Source: Maribacter sp. (GTDB taxonomy: Bacteria; Bacteroidota; Bacteroidia; Flavobacteriales; Flavobacteriaceae). From it: a stretch of 52,730 nucleotides of DNA. Positions 19,772-27,736 of this stretch are shown in pieces. Location of the stretch: NCBI GenBank assembly GCA_024643345.1, contig JAHENB010000018.1, forward strand, positions 1 through 52,730, given 5' to 3'. The notes under the pieces are model-generated. The model saw only the letters and a list, made by a program, of their open reading frames with translations, had not been told where the DNA came from and did not search any database. The position numbers and the translations under genes were made by a program. Position 1 is the stretch's first letter. Each line of letters opens with the position of its first letter.

Positions 19772-19854
19772 TTGTGCAGTTTTTTACCGTTTTTAATTTT
19801 GTATTCGATTTTTTTATAATAAAAACGCATAATACTGCAAATAAAATTGCACAA
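19772..19854. promoter_or_regulatory. Candidate operator sites of the DeoR-type regulator
   Basis: The 11-mer AAATTGCACAA is at 19844-19854 on the plus strand. A near copy, AAACTGCACAA (10 of 11 identical), is at 19782-19772 on the minus strand, so the two face opposite ways. The plus copy is also part of a palindrome, TGCAA-N6-TTGCA, at 19836-19851. The minus copy overlaps the expected -33 region of the regulator's own promoter. The arrangement fits paired operators for autoregulation and looped repression. This is pattern evidence only. Confidence 0.5.
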
Positions 19855-19879
19855 AACAGCAGCGTGTTCATTTTTTAAT

Positions 19880-19887
19880 TACCTTTG
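19880..19887 (+). promoter_or_regulatory. -7 promoter element for the recycling operon
   Basis: TACCTTTG fits TAnnTTTG and ends 28 bases before the ATG at 19916. No TTG is found 17-23 bases upstream. The proposed operator palindrome ends 28 bases upstream. Confidence 0.5.
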
Positions 19888-19915
19888 CCTCATAAAATCT
19901 TTAAACCTTAAAAGA

Positions 19916-21859
19916 ATGGCCGGAACTTCCACAAAACCCAAAACAATGAACTTTCCTACGGATGAAGAATCGAAAAAATTCGAGAAGATAAATACCATTA
20001 TCCATGAGAGCTCCAACGATGCATCCTTCTTTGTGGCCAACGAAATTGCCGAACTGATCCGGCAGCGTCAAAAAGAAGGAAAAAATATGGTCTTAGGCCT
20101 GGCAACGGGATCAACGCCGACGAAAGTCTATGAATTCCTGGTCAAATTCCACCATGAAGAAGGCTTAAGTTTTAAGAACGTAATCACTTTCAATCTTGAT
20201 GAGTACTATCCGATTTCGGCCGATTCCATCCATAGTTATGTTCGTTTCATGAACGAACATCTTTTTAACCATATCGATATCAAAAAGGAGAATATCAATA
20301 TTCCAGACGGGAATCTGGACAAGGAAGATGTTAAGGAATTTTGTGCCCTATATGAAAAGAAAATAGAGGAAGCGGGGGGCATCGACATTCAAATTCTGGG
20401 TATCGGAAGAACCGGTCATATCGGTTTTAACGAACCTGGATCGTCCTTAAAAAGCAAAACCCGTATGGTAAGGCTAGACCGGGTGACCCGTTTGGATGCG
20501 GCCAGTGATTTTTTTGGATTGGAAAACGTTCCTTCCAAGGCGCTGACCATGGGTGTTGGGACCATAATGGCCGCAAAACGTATTGTTCTGATGGCCTGGG
20601 GCGAAGGAAAGGCCGGGATTATCAAGCTGGCCGTCGAGGGCAAGATTCAGGAATCGGTTCCCGCCACTTTCTTACAGCAACATCCAAATTGTGATTTTAT
20701 AGTTGACCAAGCCGCCGCCTCTGCCCTAACCCGGATATGCACCCCTTGGTTGGTGAGTGAATGCATATGGACCGACTCCTTGATCAAAAAGGCCGCCATT
20801 TGGCTTTCGGATAAAGTGGATAAGGCCATTTTAAAACTCACAAATGAACACTACAACGAACATGGAATGGGTAGTTTGGTCGCCGAAATCGGTTCTGCCG
20901 AACATATCAACCTAAAAGTATTCAATCAACTTCAACGCACCATCACGGGATGGCCGGGAGGCAAACCCAATGCCGATGATACCAACCGTCCCGAGCGCAA
21001 TGCACCCTACCCAAAAAGGTCGATGATCTTTAGTCCACACCCCGATGATGATGTCATCTCCATGGGTGGTACCTTATTGCGCCTGGTAGACCATGGACAT
21101 GAAGTGCACGTAGCGTACCAAACTTCTGGAAATATTGCGGTATTCGATGATGAGGTGATTCGGTTCATGGATTTTGCCACGGACATCCAAAAAGAAAATA
21201 AGTCCTTAAGGGAAGAATTTAAAAAGGTCAGGGAATTCTTGAGCAACAAATCCCCTGGAGAAATAGACAGTCCTGAAATACAACGTTTCAAAGGCCTTAT
21301 ACGAAAAGGTGAGGCGCTGGCCGCCTGTAGGTACTGCGGTGTCGATGAAAAAAATGCCCACTTTCAGAACCTTCCCTTTTATGAAACCGGTACCGTAAAG
21401 AAAAAACCGCATTCAGAAGCAGACGTTCAAATTACCTACAATCTTTTAAACCAGGTTAAACCCCATCAGATTTTTGCAGCGGGAGATCTTTCAGATCCCC
21501 ATGGCACGCACCGGGTTTGCCTTCAGATCATTTATGAAGCCTTGGACCGATTGGTGAAAGAAGGCGCGGAATGGATCGATGACTGTTATCTTTGGTTATA
21601 CCGGGGCGCATGGCAAGAGTGGGATATTGCCGACATGGAAATGGCAGTGCCAATAGGACCAAAAGACATGCAAAGAAAGAAAAACGCCATTTTCAAGCAC
21701 CAGTCGCAAAAAGATGCCGCCATGTTCCCAGGTAACGACGATCGGGAATTTTGGCAACGGGCCGAACAGCGAAATATGGATACCGCCCGAAAGTACAATT
21801 CGCTGGGATTGGCCGAATATGAGGCAATGGAAGGCTTTGTGAGGTATAAGTTCAAATAA
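19916..21859 (+). CDS. NagB-type glucosamine-6-phosphate deaminase fused to a PIG-L/LmbE deacetylase domain
   Basis: The start is ATG 19916 (647 residues); an in-frame TTG at 19847 would add 23 unlikely residues and overlap the operator. Residues about 15-300 are a NagB/RpiA-fold domain: phosphate loop GLATGSTPTKVYE, Asp95 in FNLDEYYP (E. coli Asp72), and GRTGHIGFNEP with His168 and Glu173 conserved. The residue matching catalytic Asp141 of E. coli NagB is Thr166. Residues about 365-600 are a PIG-L domain with the zinc motif HPDDD (His375, Asp377, Asp378) and HGTH (His529, His532). PIG-L enzymes de-N-acetylate GlcNAc conjugates. The protein could thus do deacetylation and deamination in one chain, but the Asp-to-Thr change leaves the deaminase activity open. 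First gene of the recycling operon. Confidence 0.9.
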   Translation: MAGTSTKPKTMNFPTDEESKKFEKINTIIHESSNDASFFVANEIAELIRQRQKEGKNMVLGLATGSTPTKVYEFLVKFHHEEGLSFKNVITFNLDEYYPISADSIHSYVRFMNEHLFNHIDIKKENINIPDGNLDKEDVKEFCALYEKKIEEAGGIDIQILGIGRTGHIGFNEPGSSLKSKTRMVRLDRVTRLDAASDFFGLENVPSKALTMGVGTIMAAKRIVLMAWGEGKAGIIKLAVEGKIQESVPATFLQQHPNCDFIVDQAAASALTRICTPWLVSECIWTDSLIKKAAIWLSDKVDKAILKLTNEHYNEHGMGSLVAEIGSAEHINLKVFNQLQRTITGWPGGKPNADDTNRPERNAPYPKRSMIFSPHPDDDVISMGGTLLRLVDHGHEVHVAYQTSGNIAVFDDEVIRFMDFATDIQKENKSLREEFKKVREFLSNKSPGEIDSPEIQRFKGLIRKGEALAACRYCGVDEKNAHFQNLPFYETGTVKKKPHSEADVQITYNLLNQVKPHQIFAAGDLSDPHGTHRVCLQIIYEALDRLVKEGAEWIDDCYLWLYRGAWQEWDIADMEMAVPIGPKDMQRKKNAIFKHQSQKDAAMFPGNDDREFWQRAEQRNMDTARKYNSLGLAEYEAMEGFVRYKFK

Positions 21860-21874
21860 TACCGCAGACCAGGA

Positions 21875-21909
21875 CATGGGCATTCCATATTATTGTGGAA
21901 TTGCCCATG
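21875..21909 (+). other. Strong hairpin between the nagB fusion gene and the GHL10 gene
   Basis: CATGGGCA-TTCCA (21875-21887) pairs with TGGAA-T-TGCCCATG (21896-21909): a 13-bp stem with one bulged T and an 8-base loop. A T-rich but interrupted tract follows (21911-21925). It may be an attenuator, an RNA-processing or stability element, or a leaky terminator inside the operon. Confidence 0.6.
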
Positions 21910-21934
21910 CTTTATTCTGTTTTTACATCCAACC

Positions 21935-23452
21935 ATGAGGCCTAGACTTTTATGTTTTTTATTAGTGGTACTTGCTAGTTCCTGTACCATTTTCAGACCC
22001 ATACCTCATCCTAAAACCGAATTTAGAGGGGTTTGGATCGCCACGGTGGCGAACATAGATTGGCCCAAAAACGGTAACGATGCCGTTCAAAAGCAAAAAG
22101 CGGATTACCTCACCATATTAGACTTCTACCAGGATTTGAACTTTAACGCGGTCATTGTACAAGTGCGTACGGCGGGCGATGCTTTCTATGTTTCTGAATA
22201 TGCACCATGGTCTCGTTTTTTGACCGGGGAAGAGGGCCGGACTCCCAATACTCAAGAAGATATTTTGAAATGGATGATCACAGAGGCCCATCTTCGTGGA
22301 ATGGAGTTCCATGCATGGCTTAATCCTTATCGAGCCACCTTCGACTTAAAGACCGAACGGCTTAGCCCTACACATGATTTCAACCTGCATCCCGAGTGGA
22401 TGCTAAAATACGGCACCAAATACTATTATGACCCGGGGATACCCGAAGTTCAAGATCGTTTGGTTGCCATCATTGGGGAGGTCGTCTCCAGATACGATAT
22501 CGATGCCATTCATTTCGATGATTACTTCTATCCTTATAAAATAAAAGATGCGGTATTTGAGGACGCCAATACTTATCGATTCTATCATAAAAGTGTCGAA
22601 TCCCACGAAGATTGGCGACGGGCGAATATAGATTCGCTTATCAAAAATACACACCACATCATCAAAGCCAACAAACCATGGGTGCAATTTGGCGTCAGTC
22701 CGTTCGGGGTTTGGAAAAACAAAGCAACTGACCCCAAAGGATCCGATACCCAGGCCGGCCAAACCACATATGAAGACCTTTATGCGGACCCCCTTTTATG
22801 GTCTAGCAGGGGTTGGTTGGATTATCTGGTACCACAAGTGTATTGGAGCATGGATTTGCCAGTGGCCTCGCATAGAAAAATCATGGAATGGTGGGCCAGC
22901 AACATCAAAAATACCAATCTCTACATCGGAAACGGGGTCTATAAAATAAGGAACAATACCGATAGTGTTTGGTACGACAAAAGGGAACTACCTAGACAGC
23001 TGACCCTTGCCAGAAAAACCACAAAGGTAAATGGCAACGTATTTTTCAGTGCCAAGAGTTTAATGCAGAACCATAGCGACATTGTCGCCCATCTTAAGAA
23101 AAAATATTATCGTCTGCCTGCACTGCCCCCTTCATCGGATCCGAAGCCGATAAAGGAAAACGCCAGTTTAGCAATGTCAAGCTCACCTTCTGGCGAACTA
23201 ACCTTTAAAATTCCGGAAGGTTATAGGTATGCAATGGTATATGACTCTGGGAGAAAGCGAAAAAAGGACTATTCAATGAAAAAATTGAAATTAAAAATTT
23301 CAATCTTAGACGAAAATTTGTTGACGCTACCAAAGTCGGTTTTAACCAATAAAAAACAGCTTGCAATTTCATTTATAGATTTTTATGGCCGTGAAACCAA
23401 TCCAATCTTAGTACATTTAAACCAAACCAACCATTATGATCCAAAAAAATAA
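21935..23452 (+). CDS. GHL10-family glycoside hydrolase lipoprotein (PF02638, DigH-like)
   Basis: The start is ATG 21935 (505 residues); this begins a compact signal peptide with lipobox LASSC. Residues about 30-350 form the GHL10 domain (formerly DUF187): EFRGVWIATVANIDWP, QVRTAGDAFY, GMEFHAWLNPYR, DAIHFDDYFYP, WVQFGVSPFGVW and YLVPQVYW. The C-terminal 120 residues are a less conserved extension. The E. coli member DigH (YddW) is a division-associated lipoprotein that cuts denuded peptidoglycan glycan strands. Its place inside a recycling operon, overlapping the ampG-like gene by 17 bases, supports the same role here: making transportable fragments outside the cytoplasm. The family call is strong and the substrate inferred. 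Confidence 0.85.
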   Translation: MRPRLLCFLLVVLASSCTIFRPIPHPKTEFRGVWIATVANIDWPKNGNDAVQKQKADYLTILDFYQDLNFNAVIVQVRTAGDAFYVSEYAPWSRFLTGEEGRTPNTQEDILKWMITEAHLRGMEFHAWLNPYRATFDLKTERLSPTHDFNLHPEWMLKYGTKYYYDPGIPEVQDRLVAIIGEVVSRYDIDAIHFDDYFYPYKIKDAVFEDANTYRFYHKSVESHEDWRRANIDSLIKNTHHIIKANKPWVQFGVSPFGVWKNKATDPKGSDTQAGQTTYEDLYADPLLWSSRGWLDYLVPQVYWSMDLPVASHRKIMEWWASNIKNTNLYIGNGVYKIRNNTDSVWYDKRELPRQLTLARKTTKVNGNVFFSAKSLMQNHSDIVAHLKKKYYRLPALPPSSDPKPIKENASLAMSSSPSGELTFKIPEGYRYAMVYDSGRKRKKDYSMKKLKLKISILDENLLTLPKSVLTNKKQLAISFIDFYGRETNPILVHLNQTNHYDPKK

Positions 23453-24716
23453 ATGGGCCTGGGCTTGGGTTCCCATTCTTTATTTCACCCAAGGTTTGCC
23501 TTACGTGATGGTGGTCACCGTTTCGGTGATCATGTACAAAAAATTAGGAATAAGCAATGCCGATATCGGTCTTTATACCAGTTGGCTTTACCTTCCCTGG
23601 GTAATCAAACCGCTGTGGAGTCCGTTCGTTGACTTAAAAAGTACGAAGCGCAACTGGTTTCTAACCACACAATTGGTTATTTCTTTGGCCTTATTGGGGG
23701 TAGGACTCACGATACCGACGAATATTTTTTTCATCACTTCTCTGGCATGTTTTTGGATGGCCGCCTTCGCATCGGCTACGAACGATATTGCTTCCGACGG
23801 CTATTACATGATAGGCCTTACCGAGGAAAAACAATCATTTTTCGTAGGGCTGCGAAGCACCTTCTATAAATTATCGACCGTTACCGGACAGGGGCTTCTG
23901 GTCATTCTGGCCGGTTTTCTTGAAAACGAATACGGCGATAATACAAAAGCTTGGTCGATCACTATGATTTGTGCCGCTTTCTTAATGCTTTTGCTGACCA
24001 TCTCCAACTTTTTAGTAACCCCGAAGTTCGAAACTTCAGATGCCATTGCGCTCGACAAACCGGCCAGTTTCATGGAAGTGTTCATCTCATTCTTTAAAAA
24101 ACGGGGTATGGCCGCCGCCTTGACATTTATCTTGCTCTTTCGCCTGGGCGAATCGCAATTGGTAAAAATGGCGTCACCATTCTTATTGGATCCGACTTCT
24201 GTGGGGGGTCTGGGATATACCACTTCTCAGGTTGGAACCATATATGGCACCATTGGGGTCATTATGTTGACCGTTGGGGGAATCTTGGGAGGAATCCTAA
24301 TATCAAGGGATGGATTGAAGAAATGGATGTTGCCCATGTTGCTTTCCTTAAATGTTCCCAATGCATTATATGCCTTACTGGCCATTACCAAAACTACCAA
24401 TATCGCTGCCGTTGTGGGCACGGTGGTACTTGAGCAATTTGGTTATGGTTTCGGCATTGCTGGTTTTATGGTATACCTGATCTATATAGCGGAAGGAAAA
24501 TCGAAAACCTCCCATTATGCCATTGCAACAGGATTTATGGCTCTAGGCATGATGCTTCCAGGCCTGATCAGTGGTTATATTCAAGAGTGGCTTGGGTACG
24601 GCGGTTTTTTTGTGTGGGTTGTCATTGCGGCTTTTCCCGCCATCATAATGTTAAGATATATCAACTATCCGGCCGATTTTGGCAAAGCAAATACAAGAAA
24701 TGCAGAAGGTTCTTAG
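23436..24716 (+). CDS. AmpG-like MFS muropeptide permease
   Basis: A 426-residue protein with about 12 predicted membrane helices and no signal peptide. The N-terminus has WVPILYFTQGLPYVMVVTV, then GLYTSWLYLPWVIKPLWSP, the AmpG-type first helices and loop, and a SATNDIASDGYYM segment. AmpG proteins import GlcNAc-anhydroMurNAc, with or without peptide, across the inner membrane. The start ATG 23436 overlaps the GHL10 gene by 17 bases, and its own end overlaps the GH3 gene by 17 bases, which points to translational coupling. Genomic context (NagZ, AnmK, MurQ) favours muropeptide over other sugars. Confidence 0.85.
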   Translation: MIQKNKWAWAWVPILYFTQGLPYVMVVTVSVIMYKKLGISNADIGLYTSWLYLPWVIKPLWSPFVDLKSTKRNWFLTTQLVISLALLGVGLTIPTNIFFITSLACFWMAAFASATNDIASDGYYMIGLTEEKQSFFVGLRSTFYKLSTVTGQGLLVILAGFLENEYGDNTKAWSITMICAAFLMLLLTISNFLVTPKFETSDAIALDKPASFMEVFISFFKKRGMAAALTFILLFRLGESQLVKMASPFLLDPTSVGGLGYTTSQVGTIYGTIGVIMLTVGGILGGILISRDGLKKWMLPMLLSLNVPNALYALLAITKTTNIAAVVGTVVLEQFGYGFGIAGFMVYLIYIAEGKSKTSHYAIATGFMALGMMLPGLISGYIQEWLGYGGFFVWVVIAAFPAIIMLRYINYPADFGKANTRNAEGS

Positions 24717-26316
24717 TTATCGGCAAGCCAAGGGCTTGCTTACACCCTTAGAAAAGGTCGGGCAATTATTCATGCCAGCGGCCTTTATCAATGATACGGA
24801 GGTTGAAATAAGACAATTGGAACAGCTGATCGGAAAACATCATGTAGGTGGACTCTGTTTTTTCCATAGCCGTGCGAGTGCCGCAACCAACTATGAAGGA
24901 AAGAAAAAGGTCGTCTATAATGAGAAGAGCTTCGAAGTGCTTTCTGCACTAATTCAGCGTTACCAAAAAGTGGCAACTTATCCATTGCTCATAGCCATCG
25001 ATGCCGAGTGGGGATTGGCCATGCGTGTCGAAAATACACCACAATACCCCTATGCCATTACTCTAGGGGCCATACAAGGTGATGATGACCTGATTTTTGA
25101 GATGGGAAAAAACATCGCTAAAGACTGCCAAGCGGCTGGAATCCATTGGAATTTGGCCCCAGTGGTCGATATCAACAACAACCCAAGTAATCCGGTGATC
25201 GGATACCGTTCATTTGGCGAAGATAAGATCAAGGTAACCCAAAAGGCATTGGCGTACGTTAAAGGCATGGCACATGAGGGCCTCTTGACAAGTATTAAAC
25301 ATTTTCCGGGCCATGGTGATACCGAAACAGACTCGCATTTGGGACTTCCATTAATAGATAAGACCAAGGAAGCCCTAATACAAAACGAACTATTTCCTTT
25401 TCAAGAATTGATAGATAAGGGCGTAGATTCTGTGATGGTGGGGCATTTATCTGTCCCTTCCTTGGCAAACGGAAATACCGTTCCTTCCAGTATTTCCAAA
25501 GAAATCATCAAAGGTGTATTACGTAAGGAAATGGGGTTTAAAGGCGTTGTAATTTCAGACGCATTGAACATGCATGCAGTATCAAAAAACTACCCTGTCA
25601 AAGGGGAACTGGAATGGCTGGCCTTCGATGCAGGCAATGATGTGCTCTGCTTTGCGGAACACACCAAGGAGGCCATTGGTACCATCCTCCGTAAATCTTC
25701 GGAACAAGCGATTGAAGAAAGCTTTGAACGGATTTGGCGCCTTAAGGAAAAGGCCATCAAACCAAAATCCTTCGAATCATCGGCATTTCAAAGAACGATT
25801 TTGTCCGATCCTTCGGTATTGAACCAAAAAATTGCCCGTAAAAGCTTGATACTTGCCAAAGGCAATGAAGATAAAATTGCCGCTTTTGCGTCGAAAAAAT
25901 TTCTAAAGCTATCGATGCCCCAAACTGAAAATAACTTCTTTTTTAAGGCCCTCGATGAAAAACTGCCCAATTCCGGCATGTCTTTGGACATCAATGATGA
26001 GGTGCAATATGCCAAGGTTTTGGAAACCCAAAAAAGTATACTTTTGGCTTTGTTTCCGCGTCAGATAAAGCCCGCCAATAATTTCGGATATAGCAAAGCG
26101 GAGTTAAAAGCGATCAATAGACTTATTCAAACCAAGGAGGTGATGCTTTATCTTTTTGGAAATCCTTATGTATTAAGGCTTCTAGACATTTCAAAGGCAA
26201 AAGCCGTAGTGGTTGCCCATCAAGATCTTGAGGACTTCCAAAAAGAGGCCGCAGCGCATTTTTCGGGTGAATTCAAAGCTTGCGGCAAATTGCCTGTAAC
26301 ACTTCGAAAGCCATGA
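24700..26316 (+). CDS. Cytoplasmic GH3 beta-N-acetylhexosaminidase (NagZ-like)
   Basis: The start is ATG 24700 (538 residues); an upstream in-frame TTG at 24679 is less likely. The GH3 barrel (about 15-340) has the NagZ hallmark KHFPGHGDTETDSH, with the general-acid His205 and Asp207 dyad, and the nucleophile Asp287 in VVISDALNMH. IAIDAEWGLAMRV precedes these. A C-terminal alpha/beta domain of about 180 residues follows. There is no signal peptide, unlike the long exported GH3 proteins of many Bacteroidota, which suits an enzyme acting on disaccharide imported by AmpG. It would release GlcNAc from anhydroMurNAc. It overlaps the anmK gene by 4 bases (ATGA). Confidence 0.9.
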   Translation: MQKVLSYRQAKGLLTPLEKVGQLFMPAAFINDTEVEIRQLEQLIGKHHVGGLCFFHSRASAATNYEGKKKVVYNEKSFEVLSALIQRYQKVATYPLLIAIDAEWGLAMRVENTPQYPYAITLGAIQGDDDLIFEMGKNIAKDCQAAGIHWNLAPVVDINNNPSNPVIGYRSFGEDKIKVTQKALAYVKGMAHEGLLTSIKHFPGHGDTETDSHLGLPLIDKTKEALIQNELFPFQELIDKGVDSVMVGHLSVPSLANGNTVPSSISKEIIKGVLRKEMGFKGVVISDALNMHAVSKNYPVKGELEWLAFDAGNDVLCFAEHTKEAIGTILRKSSEQAIEESFERIWRLKEKAIKPKSFESSAFQRTILSDPSVLNQKIARKSLILAKGNEDKIAAFASKKFLKLSMPQTENNFFFKALDEKLPNSGMSLDINDEVQYAKVLETQKSILLALFPRQIKPANNFGYSKAELKAINRLIQTKEVMLYLFGNPYVLRLLDISKAKAVVVAHQDLEDFQKEAAAHFSGEFKACGKLPVTLRKP

Positions 26317-27389
26317 AAACCTATACTATTTTAGGTCTTATGTCGGGCACTTCCTTGGATGGGTTGGACCTAGCCCATTGCCAATTCATCAAAACCCAAG
26401 ATCGTTGGGAATACCAGATCTTAGCACATAAAAGCATTCCTTATTCGAAGCAAATGCGGACAGCATTAAAGGATGCCATATTTTTAAAGGCGGAAGATCT
26501 TTTGCAATTGAACAATTCATATGGCACGTGGCTTGGTGAACAAGCCAGATCGTTCATTGAAGATCACCGATTGCAGGTCGATGCCATTGCCAGTCACGGT
26601 CATACCACCCACCACCAGCCAGATAAGGGTTTTACCTACCAGATCGGTTCCGGGCAACACTTGGCTAATGCATGTGGCTTGAAGGTCATTTGTGATTTCA
26701 GGACCAATGATGTCGCTTTGGGTGGGCAGGGTGCCCCATTGGTCCCTATCGGAGACCAACTGCTTTTCGGACAATATGACTTTTGTTTGAACCTAGGGGG
26801 TATCAGCAATATTTCATTCGACCTGAATGGAATTCGGATCGCTTACGATATAGGACTTGCCAATATGATCTTGAACCATATCACGAGGAAAATTGGCCTC
26901 GACTTCGATCGTGGCGGTGCTTTGGCACGCAATGGAAAACGCAACGAGGCCATGTTGTCAAAATTGAACCAGCTTGAATTCTATACCTTGCCCCCTCCAA
27001 AATCAATCGGCTATGAATGGTTTGTTGAAAAGGTCGTACCCATTGTGGATGCTACCGATGACAACACCGAAAATTTGCTTCATACGGCCGTAATCCATAT
27101 CTGTGCAAAAATTTTCGATCAGATAAAGCGCCATCAAAAATCGAAAGGTCAAACAATGTTAGTGACAGGCGGTGGGGCCTGGAACGATTTTTTAATAGAG
27201 ACCCTGCAGCAAGATCTGGGACAAGACACCAAAATCGTCTTACCTTCAAGTGTTTTGATCGAGACCAAGGAAGCCTTGATTTTTGCTTTGATGGGTGCAT
27301 TGCGCTTGGAACATCAGATCAATGTATATGCCTCGGTAACCGGAGCAAGAAGAGATTCTTCTAGCGGGGTTTTATATCTCCCAAGTTGA
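26313..27389 (+). CDS. anmK: Anhydro-N-acetylmuramic acid kinase
   Basis: The start is ATG 26313 (358 residues), coupled to the GH3 gene through an ATGA overlap. The N-terminus GLMSGTSLDGLDLAH is the family signature. CDFRTNDVALGGQGAPLVPIGD, the catalytic-Asp region AYDIGLAN (GPGN in many homologues) and VTGGGAWNDFLIE follow in order. The enzyme opens 1,6-anhydroMurNAc with ATP to give MurNAc-6-phosphate, the substrate of MurQ encoded at the other end of this locus. It is the last gene of the operon before the acetate-transport module. Confidence 0.95.
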   Translation: MKTYTILGLMSGTSLDGLDLAHCQFIKTQDRWEYQILAHKSIPYSKQMRTALKDAIFLKAEDLLQLNNSYGTWLGEQARSFIEDHRLQVDAIASHGHTTHHQPDKGFTYQIGSGQHLANACGLKVICDFRTNDVALGGQGAPLVPIGDQLLFGQYDFCLNLGGISNISFDLNGIRIAYDIGLANMILNHITRKIGLDFDRGGALARNGKRNEAMLSKLNQLEFYTLPPPKSIGYEWFVEKVVPIVDATDDNTENLLHTAVIHICAKIFDQIKRHQKSKGQTMLVTGGGAWNDFLIETLQQDLGQDTKIVLPSSVLIETKEALIFALMGALRLEHQINVYASVTGARRDSSSGVLYLPS

Positions 27390-27448
27390 TTATTTACAAC
27401 ACAAATGACTATATTGGGTACCCTAAAAGCAGCACTAAAACCAACCTT

Positions 27449-27709
27449 ATGCCCACCAAACAACAGAAGGCCACCGCTTACTGGAAAGAAAATGTAAAAT
27501 ACCTGTTTATACTTCTGAGCATTTGGTTTGCCGTTTCCTATGGAGCCGGAATTCTTTTCAAGGATGCCTTGAACCATATCAAAATTGGAGGCTTCAAGCT
27601 TGGATTTTGGTTTGCTCAACAAGGCGCTATTTATGTATTTGTGATATTGATATTTGTATACGTTCACCTGATGAACAAGTTGGACAAAAAATACGGCTAC
27701 GACGAATAA
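27449..27709 (+). CDS. DUF4212 small membrane subunit of a sodium:solute symporter
   Basis: The start is ATG 27449 (86 residues). There are two membrane helices (about residues 18-38 and 50-74), separated by a short amphipathic segment, with a charged end NKLDKKYGYDE. This matches DUF4212 proteins, which almost always precede VC_2705-type symporter genes. It lies 27 bases before the symporter gene and is probably an accessory subunit. Confidence 0.88.
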   Translation: MPTKQQKATAYWKENVKYLFILLSIWFAVSYGAGILFKDALNHIKIGGFKLGFWFAQQGAIYVFVILIFVYVHLMNKLDKKYGYDE

Positions 27710-27736
27710 CACCACCAACCGAAAACAAGATTAATT

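Noticed and set aside
19732-19854. Upstream extension of the DeoR-type regulator by 41 codons
   Set aside because: DeoR proteins start at the MLKEERQQ segment, and the extension covers the promoter and operator region.
19847-19915. Upstream TTG start adding 23 residues to the NagB fusion
   Set aside because: The added part is unlike NagB N-termini and would run through the operator palindrome and -7 box.
26525-26530. CACGTG core that might be a parS site
   Set aside because: The flanking bases do not extend the palindrome as parS needs, and it lies inside anmK.
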